40,344 nucleotides of DNA from Chloromonas sp. AAM2 (GCA_004335635.1 QAXH01006438.1:1900-42243); one strand, 5' to 3'; counted from the first letter of the stretch, positions 10,201 to 21,292 are shown. Notes: a model not told the origin generated them from the letters alone. Numbers and translations are program-made.

Positions 10201-12920
10201 TTTGCTCGGCTTTTGTCACTGCAGATACCGGTGTATGTGTAGGACAGGTGGGCTCTCTGAATCCCCTTAAAACAGTGCTATGCGGTTTCGGCAGGCTGAC
10301 GTAACCCACGTCTGCCTCCCACCCGTTCCTCCCCGCTCCTTGGCAACACATGCATCCCAGCCCGCAGCCCCTCCCCATGCCTCCTGCCTACCTGCTCCTC
10401 TGCCTCCTGCTGGCTCCTCTCCAGCGCCCTCCTGGCTTCCTCCAGCTCCGTCTGCCTGGCCGCCAGCTCGGCCATTGCAGCCTCAGCCGCGGCCGCGTCC
10501 CTTGCAGCACTGAACTGTATGGCCAGGATACGCGCCTCGGCATCACGCGCAACAACCGCTGCAGCCGCAGCCTGGCAAGATAACTGCGGGATGCAGATTT
10601 GGGAGTTAGGTACCAGGCTACGTGCACAAGTTATTGCTTGAGCAACACTTGCTTCACAGGCAAAGGGCACAAATGTGCACGCCACTATAGACAATGGTCT
10701 GGCAGCTTTTTATAGACGCCACTATAGACAATGGTCTGGCAGGGTGCATCACCAGGCGAACCAATGTACTTGCATGCTGTGGGCTGCCACCCCTCAGTGC
10801 CCAGCGCCCTGCCTTCCCCTGTGCCTCGCACCTCCGCCTCCAGCTCTGTCACCCGCGATTGCAGCTGTGCGCTGGTGGCGATCAGTTCAGCAACACGGCT
10901 CTCAAGTGCTGACGCACGAGCCTCAGCCTGGAATTGAAGGCAAGGACATGCCCAGTGTAAGTTAGCCAGTCTGTTAGGGTTTAGGGTTGGTGCCCAAGCG
11001 AACGTCAGATTAGTGCTCGTGCATTGTCACCCCGGGACAGACCCACACTAGCCACAACCCCACTGTCAGGCTCATTGCCAGGCATCAGTGCATGACGTGG
11101 CGTTGCAAGCGTGGCACGAGCCGATGGCCATGTTACAACCCTTCCAACTGGTCTGTGAACCACCTGCCTTCTTGGCCTTCCCACCATGAATGTTGAGCCT
11201 CCGAACCCCCAGACCCTAGGTGTCTGCATTGAGCCTGTACCGCGCTGGGCCCTTGAGCCCCAAGACCCTAGGTACCTGCGCCCAGCCTGTACCTGTGCCA
11301 GCAGCCCCAGCGCTATCTTGACCTCCTGCTTGAGCTCCACCACACGTGACTCCGCTTCCTGACGGGCGCTGTCGGCTGCGGCCAGCGCCTCCTGACCCGC
11401 AACCACCTCAGCTGCACACACAGGAGGAGGTGAAGGACAATGATGGTACCAGGTGCTTGCATGGTGCTGCTGTGACAAGGCCGGCAAGAGCTGCTGATGT
11501 ACCCCACTAGCCCTTGAATTCCATCCCTTATGCATCGCACCTGACAGTGCTGTGGTCCTCTCCTCCTCTGAGCTGAGCCTCTCCCTGAGTGCCTTGACCA
11601 TGGCCTCAAGCAGGGCTACCTTGCGCTGGGACTCCTGGGAAACATGGGCAGCAGGGGCATACAACAGCAGTTGCGCCAGCAAACCAACACATCTTGACAA
11701 TTGCACCGCATGGCAGGACAGCATCACGAGTTGACAGACCACGCCATCAGCCGTTCGGCAATCTGCCTGCAGGCTTTGGTCACAAGAGAGCACACACACC
11801 TTCAGAGCTCCTTTGCTGGCCGTTGCCTGCGCCTTGGCCGTTTCCTGCAGCCACCACGCATGCACTCGACACACAGCGTGAAGCAGCTATACTGAGATAT
11901 CCGGTACACCACACGCACTCGCATGCATGTGCAGCACACCTGGCCAAAAACGCACTGATCCTCGCCACACCAGGCCAGTGAACAGCCTGTTATCCTGATG
12001 CCATAGCCCGCCTGACCTTCCCTCCCCACCTGCATTCCATTAAGCTGCTGCTCTCGCTCCTTTACGTCCTCTGCCAGCGCTGTCACTTGGGCCTCAAGGT
12101 CCGCAGCAACCTGGAGGGGTATGCCATGGCAGGGAAGGCTGATGACATGGAAGGCTGGTAACAGGGCAAGACCATTGGAAAAAGCACCTATACCGTGGGT
12201 AAGCACAAACAACGCATATGCAGCCTGTTCAAGTGTCACCTGCAATGCGGCTGCCAGCTCGGCCTCCTTGCTCTGTACGGCTGTGACGGGGACGGTTGGC
12301 TGCCGGCTGGAGGGCATGACGGTGGAAGTGGCGGCAGACGGGAGGGCGGTGTGCCCATGACGCCTGTGCGGGCTGGCCATCTCCAGAAGGAGACCATTGC
12401 GAGAATCTTGGGGCATGGACCTGTGCACATGGCAGGCGCATTGAGGCTGGGCTATCACATGTACGCCACCCAATCATGACGTTGCTGCGGGCTAGCTGGC
12501 ATGCGTGGTCCCTGCATTGGTGCGTACCTTCCTGCCACCACCAGATATGCCATGGCCATGAGGCTGCCTGCCATAATGGGTGCACTCTGTGCAGCGCCTG
12601 GATCCACAGGAGTGAGAAGCCGCTCCACTTCTGGCTGCCCCACGTAGACCCGGTGAACAGGTCCCTGTGGCACAGCAAGCAAACATTGCACCTTCTACGG
12701 CACAACGCCCCAGTAATGCAGCAGTCGGTGGTGCTGGTGCTGGTATTCTGCATGCTACCGCACCTGTTGGGACATGTGCGGTGTTGAAGGCCTGTATTCT
12801 GCACATCAGCCAAACGACATGCATTCATACGTGCTGAGCAGATCCAACTAGGCAAAATGAGAGATTTGCTCCTTTCATATTCTCACCTGCAACGCTTGCG
12901 CTGTCGTTTCGCAGAGCCAT
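1989..12920 (-). CDS. Coiled-coil / Pro-Thr-rich / PP2C (PTC7-type) fusion protein phosphatase
   Basis: Predicted Ser/Thr phosphatase with a very long N-terminal extension, about 1,618 residues. The exons are 12920-12887, 12798-12764, 12694-12528, 12420-12240, 12110-12030, 11844-11800, 11634-11541, 11411-11293, 10927-10832, 10571-10392, 9881-9765, 9561-9445, 9153-9028, 8806-8729, 8481-8347, 8138-7647, 7471-7400, 7186-7070, 6914-6816, 6327-6241, 6079-4439, 4091-3920, 3434-3334, 3181-3023, 2799-2728, 2453-2329 and 2103-1989. All junctions have AG acceptors and GT donors with matching phase, totalling 4,857 nt. Residues about 125-845 are Ala/Glu/Gln-rich coiled coil, about 850-1355 low-complexity linker, and about 1358-1618 PP2C. 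PP2C motifs seen are GGEDAYF, VTDGVGGWA, PGSCTAC, VANVGDSG, MASDGLWDN and KMDDVTV, so the metal-binding Asp residues are kept. PTC7-type enzymes act in mitochondria or plastids, but no clear targeting peptide is visible here. The first two exons are the least certain; ATG at 12775 is an alternative start. A separate shorter PP2C gene starting inside the 6079-4439 exon cannot be excluded. Confidence 0.82.
4439..6079 (-). other. 547-codon Pro/Thr/Ala/Ser-rich linker exon of the PP2C fusion gene
   Basis: One exon, open in phase 0 across 1,641 nt. It starts with the last turns of the coiled coil (AREVEVNRLKTLEQSLASG) and then runs through low-complexity sequence rich in PPAT, KPPA, TTEPPP and similar units with no fold-forming hydrophobic pattern. 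It ends in LTAGYMMPHTAK, which matches the conserved strand just before the first metal-binding motif of PTC7-type PP2C domains. The exon therefore contains the junction between linker and enzyme. The acceptor is ACAG before GCACGTGAGG and the donor is AAG before GTGAAG. Confidence 0.8.
7189..7224. repeat. (AC)n / (TG)n microsatellite
   Basis: About 17 dinucleotide units. On the coding (minus) strand it reads (TG)n and runs straight into the ACAG acceptor of exon 7186-7070. Confidence 0.95.
10107..10306 (+). mobile_element. Retroposon copy in an intron of the PP2C fusion gene
   Basis: The GAGATCATTGGAA / GACGCTCGCGTGTGACC module at 10107-10155 is followed at 10208-10306 by the family 3' part (GATACCGGTG, GGTGGGCTCTCTGAATCC, GCTATGCGGTTTCGGCAGG, CTGACGTAA). 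It is antisense to the host gene. Confidence 0.75.
10679..10742. repeat. Tandem duplication of about 27 bp in a PP2C-gene intron
   Basis: Two exact copies of CGCCACTATAGACAATGGTC with a few flanking bases, separated by about 9 bp. Confidence 0.85.
11173..11293. repeat. Imperfect tandem duplication at an intron start of the PP2C gene
   Basis: Two related units of about 57 bp sharing AGACCCTAGGT and AGCCTGTACC. The second unit ends at the donor of exon 11411-11293, so the GTACAGGCT donor sequence occurs twice. Confidence 0.7.
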
Positions 12921-13888
12921 GCAAGCTGCTGTGGACAGGCATAGCTTTGCATCCCAATGCCTCTGGGACTTGAAAGCAGTCCACAGCCGGGTCCGGTGTC
13001 GATCGTTCAAGCTGCGCTGCGAAGTACCGCACGCCAGCCCACGGGTACTGCAATTGTTGCGTAGCATCCTGCGAGGCTGGCTCGTTGGATGTTTGATGTG
13101 GGAAGGTTTGATGTGTTTTTCAAATAAGGGCACCGCCCTTTTTAGTTTTCCGGGCCCAGTGCGGACAGGGGCACACACAGCCTGCATACGTAGTGACCAT
13201 CATGAACATATGCCGAGTGCCGTGCCGAGCTTTGATCGTGCGTCAACTCTGCGCCAATCACCGGCGCTCGGGTCGTTGAATTGAAAACCTGTAACTTCCC
13301 CGGACGAAGTCATGAAGAGACAGCCGGGAGGTGTCTGCCAGCTTGATTACACAGAAAGTCTAACAGACGCCTGGTAGGATTGCATGCACCAGTTGGTGAA
13401 CCATGGCATCCATGTTGGTGAACCGTGGCAACACCCAGCTTAATTGTGGCCTTGGGCACTCAAGGCTCCTGGTAGGCTTGTATGCACGAATATTTAGATG
13501 TCTTTGCTGCCCTTGTTGTATCATAACACAGAAAAAGCAGAGTTGAGGCCAGGATAACGGCGTTGGATTACATGTCATATGTCATTTGGGTAAGAGGGAG
13601 ACGGTGCAAACCTCTGCCCCACGACATGTATATGTACAGTACCCCTTTTCTTTGAACATATATGTGCAGGTACTGGCAAAGTTTGGTGGGAAAATGTAAC
13701 GTGGGGCCATCATTGCTGAGAATTGTGTGAAAAATCGGCCACATTAGGGACAATGCCTGTATTCACACCAGGGAAGCCGTCAAAGAACACGGAACGGGAT
13801 GGGCATCGCCCTGGCCTACCCTGAGCAAGAAAGCACACCCACCCTTTACACATCCCCTTTCCGGTGCTTTTAGCTTAATCCAATTTTC

Positions 13889-14076
13889 TGTGTCCTTTCA
13901 TGTGACGCTTTGCGGGGTACGGCTTGGCTACGCACGAGACCAGGCGGGTGAATGCATTCCAAGGTGACCGGCCAGGCACCTTTTTGTCACTGCATATACC
14001 GGTGGGTGTGTAGGACGGATGGGCTCTCTGAATCCTCCCTACACAGTGCTATGCGGTTTTGGCTAGGCTGATGTAA
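13889..14076 (+). mobile_element. Retroposon copy, intergenic
   Basis: Begins at GTCCTTTCATGTGACGCTTT and runs to GGCTAGGCTGATGTAA. The order of blocks is the same as at 383-607. Confidence 0.85.
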
Positions 14077-14715
14077 GCTATGAGTTAGCAATGTCCTCCA
14101 TCCCACAGACAATACATGTGAGTTTGCTTGTTTGGTGTGCCTTAGCAAAGGCTGCAGAACCTGCCCATTGTGCAACAGCCGAGCGGCTGTTCACGTTCCA
14201 TTAAAGGTGCACGCAGCTGCGGAGCAAAGGGTATTCACAGAACCTACTGCCCTATTTTTCAAACTGTATGGACAGAGTGATTGGCCTGATGGGGATTCGA
14301 TGGTAACCCTGCGCATATGCCGACCGTTCAGTGAACATTACATATTACCAGAACAGCCTGTCAGCAACAGGTTCTGGAACCATGGTTACACGGGATCATA
14401 CAACCAGTGTATGTAAAGTTGCTTGTGTACAACTGGATTGAGAGGCGCACATCTCTGTCCACAGGCAGCATAACTGCCTGAATAACTCAAATCTGTAAAT
14501 GACAAAACCTGCACAGGCACAGTCAGTTCAAACACATGAAACCTGGGTGCCTGCCTCCAAGTACAGTGACTGTCCCTTTATCCGACCAAATTCCATTACG
14601 CTATCCACGCGTCGATCTTGGGCCGGTCGGAAATAGGGACTGTCACTGTAGCTACGATGAACAATGAATGCGACATCCATGGAATACCACACACGATTGC
14701 CGTCTGGGGGATACC

Positions 14716-14720
14716 TTACA
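14716..14720 (-). terminator. Possible TGTAA polyadenylation signal of the CGI-58-like gene
   Basis: First minus-strand TGTAA found downstream of the stop at 15781. It would imply a 3' UTR of about 1.06 kb, so the assignment is weak. Confidence 0.2.
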
Positions 14721-15780
14721 ACCAGGCCTGCAACCAAGCCGCAAAGCGATTGAGCAACTGCTGTGGCCTGAGCCGAGTAGCCTTCTGGAACTAATCTCGC
14801 TCATACACAGACCAGGTCAGGATGACATAATATTCCAAGACGAATGCAAGCGTCACCACGTTAAGATACACTGGGCAATCCTTGCCATCGTGTTGTCCGT
14901 TAGTTTGCTCTTGCCAAGCGAAAGACGGCATGAAGCCATACACAAGCATTTGCGACCCACAGAAACATGGACATGCCACTCCCTTTTTTCAGAGACAGTG
15001 AAAATACAAGCAGACCCTGTCCGATGACGGTACATGCAGCTCATCACGCACAATCTACTCTTATACATGGCACAGCTACCCTCAAGCTACTCACAAGACA
15101 GGCGCAACACGTCAGTGAGGTGCCCCAGACCAGCGGTCTCGTCTCTTTCCGTGCACTGGATCGCTGCTCGTAATCCAGGTTGCACCTGACGTTCGTATCA
15201 CGAATGAATTATCAGCTACATAATACACCAAACCAACCAAACGCTGCTGCACAACCTTGCCAGTCTCTTGTTCCAGCCCCCTCACGCCGCTGCCGTCTTG
15301 CCCCATGTGGTGCTGTCCTCGGTCTGGCTGACGGGTACGGTGTTGGCAGGCTGGTCGAGGTACCTGTGCAGCCAGACACCGACAATCACAGTTTGAGCGT
15401 GACGTACACGTGCCACCTTGAGAGGCGACGCCTGCAGATCACCCGGCGGTAGGTATCCGTGTCACCAGAGACCTCCTAGAACCTCCTGCAGCTCTGCCCT
15501 TTCAGCTTTGCTCGTCGACCTGTGATTCGACGTGTTGCTTCAGCTAACCCTGACCCATGTGGACAATCAATACGAAAATGGAGCACACGTGCCACGATAT
15601 GTGCTTCGCCTGTTAACGACCCACCGCCAGGTGTCTGCGTCACCACAAACCTAATAGGACTTGGGGTCCTGATAGCTACAGGCCTGCTCGCCGGCTGCCG
15701 CCCCCTGATCCCTACCGACCTGTGGTAACCTAGCACGTTGCATAGCTACCCCTGAAACCAACCCTGGACCTATCTGTGAG

Positions 15781-18700
15781 TCATCTGCAGTGGAAACAGC
15801 GATGGCTACGGCCCTTGCTGTCCTCGTGACATGCCTCACGTGCACTGGCCCCCACCCACCGGCTGCATGCCGACAGCAGCGCCTGGTTGAACTGCTCGGG
15901 CTGGTCGATGAAGGCAAAGTGCCCTGCATCCTTGATGATCTCCACATGCAGATCACTCTCAGTCTGTGCACGGTTGAAGGAAAGAACAGCACAAGATTAT
16001 TACTTATGCAGAAGGTACCTGGCTCACCAGGCTCCTGTATACTACTTGAGCTCGGCGGCAAAGATATGCGCCACAACTGCATACCACCACACATCCAAAT
16101 AACCACAAGTGCGGCACAACAACCACGGTCTGACAACACCCACTGACCAAGGGTTTCCGTTCCTGTTTCAAGTCCCGGCACAGCTCCACTGCATGCTCGG
16201 GCTTCATCCAGTCCGCCTCGCCGTAGATGAAGGTGACGGGCACCTGCGCAGAGTGGCAGTCACTGAGAGTGCGTATGCATGATGTGCGGTGTGAGCAGGA
16301 CACTGGACAGTGCACTGCAGGACAAGGCAGACCTTCTGAACCCTGCCCTGTGCATGCATGACTGGGTTGCCAGCCATAATGACCCAGCATATGCCTGCTA
16401 CTCCTCATGCCTGCCGGCCTTACTGCACAGACCTTGAGCTCCTTGAGGCGCTCGACCAGCGGTAGATGCGCGAAGGCCCCGGGCGCCAGAAGGTGCCTCA
16501 GTGCGTGCTCTCCCGACCCCTGCTGGGCGATGATCCCGTAGAAGTAGGACTTGAAGTAGCTCACCTCACTGTCACTCAAGCCATCACCTGCAAGGAGAGC
16601 CACGGCCAGGCAAACCTGCTACTGTGGCTAGACAGTCAGCCAAACAGGCAAACTTGCCTAGACTGCCAAACCTCGACCAGTGTGTTCCCTGAATTACCAT
16701 TCACGCCACATTATCTTTGCCAAGCCTCAGTCTTTGACCATGCACCTGTGCCATCTCCGTCCCCATCTCCACCTAGCCCCAGCCCGCCTCACCGTGATGT
16801 GCAAACCTCCTGACAACGTAGTTCTCGCACACCTTCGGCCCCCACGGCCCCATGAAGCGCACCAGTGAGTGCGGGGTCACGCCTGATCGCCACGCCCACA
16901 TGGCAGCCCTAAGCAGCATCACACGCAGTTAAGTTGAGCAAGATCTGCAAACTATGCTAACAAGCCTGCCTCATCATGGCTGCCAAGACAACAAGACCAG
17001 GGCTACAGTCGTGTCTAAAACGTGTCTACGACTTTAGCAGACGCTGCCCAATCGCTCCAGCGAGCCCATCCGCCCGCCCATCCCAGTGTTGCCTCTCACT
17101 TGAACATGGATGTGCGGACGCTGCTTGTCCCGCCCAGGAAGCGCTGCTGCCAGTCCTCGGGCTCCTTCGGCTGCACACACGCAGCAGTGACAACACATCA
17201 AGTGGACTTGCACCAAAGCTCATCGCCCCATCCTCAGAACCCACGGTGAAGCCATGTAATTGCATACTGCCAGCAGCAGAACACAATTCAACCAAGGACA
17301 ACTGTGTAGGGCCTACTGTGTATGCATTTATGTTAATTCAAGCACCTGCGTCCTTTCATGTGACGCTTTGCCGGGTGCGGCCCCTGCTACTCGGAAGGTG
17401 AATGCATTTCGAGGGGACCGGCCAATCACCTTTCAGTCACTGCATACAGTACACTGTATACCAATGGGTGTGTAGGACGGATGGGCCCTCTGAATCCTCC
17501 CTACACGGTGCTATGCGGTTTTGGCTAGGCTGATGTGATCAACAAGCTGCTCCGCAGGTACAAGTGGTCAGGACCTGTTTAGTATCCCCTCTGGAGCATC
17601 GCTCCCGCTCACCACGCCTGCGGGGCACACCAGCACCAGGTGCTGCACGTGCTCCGGGTGCGCCAGCGCGTAGGCAGCCGACAGGTACCCGCCCAGTGAG
17701 TGGCCCACCAGCACCATCTTCTCGCCTTCAATGCCCGCCTGCAACGCAACAACACACAGTGTAACTGGGCGTGGGCATCTCTACTAAGAAGCCATGATGC
17801 AGTATCCAACACAAGCTCGAACGCACGACGCGAACCGAAGATATATTCATTCATCGTAAGTGATGACATCACGGCCTCTGACGTTGACCAACATCACACA
17901 GCATCGTTCAGCATGCTTGCGGTTTCTGCAGCACAACCGATGCTGCCTTGTGACATCCAGCTGGCAGTGTCTGGCGTCAGCGTCACACCATTGGCAAAAG
18001 GTTGCGGAGGCTGCAGCTGGCATGCGGGCTTTTGAAGCAAACCTGGCAAAAAGGGTAAGAGCCGTCTCGCACCTTAGTCCTCCAGGCCGCCAGCGAGTTG
18101 ATGAAGAACGCCTCCGCCTCCTCGCGGGTCTTGGCCTCGTACCTGGGACGGCCTGGGGGAACAGGAATTGTCAAGCATCGACGTTAAGCACGAATGGCCC
18201 TGCATAGCTTGTTTAGACGTGGAGCCACAACCGCTATGTGCATGTATGACGTACACTCACCCTGTAACCTGATCCAAACAATCAACATCTCAATCTGATG
18301 TCTTGTGCCTCCTGTCGTTGCTCCACTTGTCCTTTTAAGGGATGAAACCCTTCCCTTTCTGAGCACGAGCCGCAGGACCCACCTGACAGACCGGTGCCCA
18401 GCCAGTCTACAGCAAAAAGCCGGACAGCGCTGGCCAACGGGCCAAAGTTTCTGCACGGAAAGGCAACAGGCATTTGTTTGCCAGGAAAACTGTGTCTTAC
18501 CGTGGTACCGTATTGTGGCTGCGGCTGCCAACCTAGAGTCTTGCACACATGCCTTGCACCATGCTCCAAGTTGGCGAGCGAACTGCTTTAGCCTCAAACA
18601 TCCTGAATGCTGTCCTGTTGCCGCACCTGAAGAAGAAGCCTGCGCCGGCCCCATACCCCGGCATGAGCACAAATGGCGGCCCACCCAGAGAGGCCGGGGC

Positions 18701-19512
18701 CGCGCCTGTCCCCGGTGTGCTGTAGCTGGGCAGGGGGCCGGCGGGCAGCGGCCGGTTGTGGATGGTGTGCAGCCAATCCGTGCGCCTGGGGCCCACAGGC
18801 ACATTGGTGGCCAGCAGTGAGGGACTGCGAGCCACAGGGCACAGTCAACTCCATCAGGATGCTAGAAGGACGCACGGCAGCGCCAGACCGCAAGGCCAGA
18901 AGCTACACACAGGTGGCTCCAGCATACTGGCGCATGGGACGGCACACATGCCTATGAAGAAGGGAATCCCTGGTTTCTGATTGAGTGTGCATGCCTAATG
19001 CCTTGTGCCTAATGTTGCGAAAACACGTTGTTCATCAGGGTGGTTGCGAGACGTGCAGCATGCATTACGTGGTGGCCCGCACCCTTCCGACCAAAAATCG
19101 TGTTGAGTTGCCATATACGCATGTAGTGGGATGATGTTGACTGGAAGGGTTAGGTGTTGTGGTATGGGTCAAAGTTATGCACCAGTAATTCCCAGCATAT
19201 GCTCACACTCCCCCCCAACCCCCGACGCACGGCACCTACCCAGGTACGAGCGACAGGAAGCCTTTCTCCCCGGACTGAGCTTCAGCGTAGCTTGTCTGCG
19301 TCCAGCGGCTGTAGCGAACCCACCTGCACAACTCAGCAAGTAAAGCAAACCAGTTTACTTGAAAAGGAGTGCCGCGACGACTACAGGAAATGAAAAAGTA
19401 TCTCAGTGGATTGAACAGCTTGTATTGAACAGCACTGCAAGCGCACCCACCAGGGTACACTTCTGAACATTTCTGTGTCCGCGGCAGAGCTCAGTGCCAT
19501 GGCCTTCGACAT
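15781..19512 (-). CDS. CGI-58/ABHD5-like alpha/beta hydrolase
   Basis: Plant-type CGI-58 protein, 412 residues, close to the about 420 usual for the family. In plants and mammals the family regulates neutral-lipid turnover and binds lipases or peroxisomal transporters; plant members also have acyl-hydrolase and lysophospholipid acyltransferase activity. The exons are 19512-19451, 19323-19240, 18824-18627, 18450-18383, 18152-18073, 17738-17613, 17170-17100, 16908-16793, 16587-16433, 16243-16148 and 15963-15781, all phase-compatible (1,239 nt). Motifs are SRWTQTS near residue 28, [18 protein letters not shown] (oxyanion region), GHSLGGY with the nucleophile at about Ser178, [30 protein letters not shown], and an HX4D motif (HFAFID, about His367-Asp372). 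Mammalian ABHD5 has Asn in place of the Ser. In-frame ATGs upstream as far as 19686 could lengthen the N-terminus. A retroposon copy sits in the intron between 17613 and 17170. Confidence 0.92.
17349..17538 (+). mobile_element. Retroposon copy in a CGI-58-like intron
   Basis: CGTCCTTTCATGTGACGCTT to GGCTAGGCTGATGTGA. A region around 17440-17465 has a small internal duplication. It lies antisense in the intron between exons 17738-17613 and 17170-17100. Confidence 0.85.
19108..19145 (+). repeat. Direct repeat with 19607-19645
   Basis: Shared string GTGGGATGATGTTGACTGGA here and GTGGGATGACGTTGACTAGA there, preceded by a related ATATRCGCATGTA block. The two copies flank the first two CGI-58-like exons, 500 bp apart. 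Confidence 0.6.
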
Positions 19513-19606
19513 CAATCTGCTTTGCCTGCTATCAACGAGGGACCAGGTGAAGAGTTTTGAAGGATTTGCTCGGACGCGGTTACAAGTAACGTCTAACCTT
19601 CTGTTG

Positions 19607-19645
19607 AGCTGCGATATGCGCATGTAAGTGGGATGACGTTGACTA
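19607..19645 (+). repeat. Direct repeat with 19108-19145
   Basis: Partner copy, lying just upstream of the CGI-58-like start codon (19512, minus strand), so possibly within its promoter or 5' UTR. Confidence 0.6.
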
Positions 19646-20015
19646 GAACGAGTACGCTGCCAAAATGTGAGTGGTGTTAAGCCCACTTTACATTGGCTTT
19701 ATGATTGTCTTTAGCACATCAGCCCGTGTGAATTACCAGTGTGTGTTGTGCATGGAAATCGCGTGTCCTCCATGGACGGTACGCTGGAACAGGGTCACAT
19801 CCAAGCCCAACGTAAACACTGGGGGTCAGCACTGGGGGAGCACAGGCGTAGCACATACGCAATCCGAGTGATAAATTTGCGGGTTTTGCGCTCTGGCCAC
19901 TTGGAGTTCCTGCACGTGCATGTCGGATTTGCTGCTTTCCGCTGTTCATTGGGCCACATTGCTGGACGCATCTACTACATGAGGCTAACAAACCCGGATA
20001 GGCACTGTGGGGAAT

Positions 20016-20072
20016 TTAGACAGGGGGATTCAGATAGCCCCCTGCTTATATCAGCCTAGCCGAACCGCAGTT
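20016..20072 (-). mobile_element. Degenerate retroposon fragment
   Basis: Contains GGGGGATTCAGATAGCCCC and, 10 bp on, ATCAGCCTAGCCGAACCGCA, which are parts of the family 3' end in altered order. Confidence 0.45.
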
Positions 20073-20647
20073 ACAGCTTAGTGACAAAGAAATTGGCTGG
20101 CACGTTCGGGGCACATTCATTCGCCTGGTCTTGGGCTGCATGGGAGCATGCAATGGCCTGCTTGGACCATCCCGTTGAGTGCTCAAGGCCACAATCTTCG
20201 CTTTCCTGGGCCTTACCTTCCCTATGGTGTCTGGGTGGCTGGGCGATATTGAACTCCATAGCAGCCCGCCAGCTGCTGAACTCAGGCTCCTTGGCTGGTC
20301 TGCCCCACTGCGTGAAAGTTGGGTGTTCCAGAGCGAGAGCGGGGCTGCTTGTGTTGCTGAGGCCTGCGGCGCTGGCCTGTGTTGCTTGTGCCCCTGGCTG
20401 TCCCTGTCCCCGATGCGTGTGACCACTGTAACGCTCGCGTGTGACCAGGGAGCTCTACTTGTAACAGGAACAGCTGAGTCGCCGTACATTGTTCTGTGAT
20501 GAATTCTGGGGCATGTGGTGGCCGTGTCCCTTACACAGACTCAGGCACCGTTGGTGTACCGTTGTACAAATTGTGTGCTTGTGCCGCCTGTCTGCCTGTC
20601 TATGACTATGCAGTTGCTAGCCTGGAGAGGGGTGGTTTTGTTGGTCG

Positions 20648-21035
20648 CTCACATCAGCTGAGCTGGGACCGCACATGGGAACTATGTGAAGGGGATTCAG
20701 AGATCCCACCTGTCCTGCATATCCACCAGTATAAAGGTGATTGGCCGGTCCCCACTCACCCGCCTGGTCTCGCGCATAGCTTAGTTCCAGGGGCCGCACC
20801 TCGCAAGGCGCCACTTGAAAGGACGCAGAAAAAGGTGTGAAGGCATGAGAAAGCCAGTGATAAAGACATGAGAAAGGCATTGATCACGTTTTTTTTTGTC
20901 GTCAATTCGCAATTGTCAATGTTCAACTTTTTTTTTACGATGTTGTAGCAAACTACAAGCTTATAAGCATCCTGTTAACATTGTCATTCTTGTTGTGCGT
21001 CCTGGTCATACACAGCAGGCATACAAAGACTCAGA
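20648..21035 (-). mobile_element. Long retroposon copy with extended 5' region
   Basis: On the minus strand it ends in the family 3' part (plus-strand CACATCAGCTGAGC at 20650). It extends farther 5' than most copies, through CATGAGAAAGGCATTGA, T-rich tracts and TAAGCATCCTGTTAACA to GCAGGCATACA. The same extension is present at 34790-35150. Confidence 0.75.
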
Positions 21036-21175
21036 CACTCTCAGCGAATGTCCAAAGGTGTAATGTCGAACAACACGTGGTCACACACACCATCATTCGA
21101 TAGCAAGTTCTCGTCAAATTGTTGTGTCTGAATGTCATGTGGGGTAACCTTAACGGTTTGTCATCCCGGCCCATG

Positions 21176-21292
21176 CTACTGTACCTGTCCGCCTTGTCCA
21201 GCTTGTCGCCTAGGAGGGCGAGCCAACACGCCCGGCCGTCCCTCCATGCCTGCCAACCTCTATCTTGCGACTAACATGATGATCCTGGCTGC
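21176..21292 (+). repeat. Dispersed repeat, copy of 1-117
   Basis: Partner of the inverted copy at the left edge. It begins CTACTGTACCTGTCCGCC and ends TCCTGGCTGC. A long open frame crosses it (21132-21632) but shows no protein resemblance. Confidence 0.85.

Larger units (their letters stand above)
6241..12110 (-). other. Coiled-coil region of the PP2C fusion gene (16 exons)
   Basis: Sixteen successive exons encode heptad-like, charged Ala/Glu/Gln/Arg-rich helix with almost no Pro or Gly. All but one junction is phase 0; the exception is between 11541 and 11411, phase 1. Most exons end on CAG or AAG before GT. The largest exon (8138-7647, 164 residues) is rich in Arg, Ala and Gln and contains segments such as LAQRLRELLKQRDAEAAA. 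No motor, kinase or known structural domain was recognised. A scaffold or oligomerisation role is inferred from composition only. Confidence 0.75.
12921..15780. other. Gene-free stretch between the PP2C fusion gene and the CGI-58-like gene
   Basis: Apart from the retroposon at 13889-14076 nothing was recognised. The left part must hold the PP2C promoter and 5' UTR, the right part the CGI-58 3' UTR. Open frames here (for example 14668-15027 plus, 14528-14737 minus) have no splice context or family resemblance. Confidence 0.5.

Noticed and set aside
10970..10990. TTTAGGG-like telomere units (also TTAGGG at 25433-25448)
   Set aside because: Only about two units each, too short to be a telomere or a clear interstitial telomeric array.
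12825..13284. Open frames on both strands upstream of the PP2C gene
   Set aside because: Only the short end 12920-12887 fits a phase-compatible exon with a good donor. The rest is more likely 5' UTR or promoter.
14668..15027. 119-codon plus-strand open frame
   Set aside because: No homology, no splice signals, and a position expected to be CGI-58-like 3' flank.
16801..16812. GTTTGC donor for CGI-58-like exon 16908
   Set aside because: Phase does not match the next exon. GTGAGG at 16792 is a strong donor and yields the family-like RRFAHHG join.
20046..20499. Long overlapping open frames on both strands
   Set aside because: They are mutually antisense, include repeat-derived segments, and no conserved motif was recognised.
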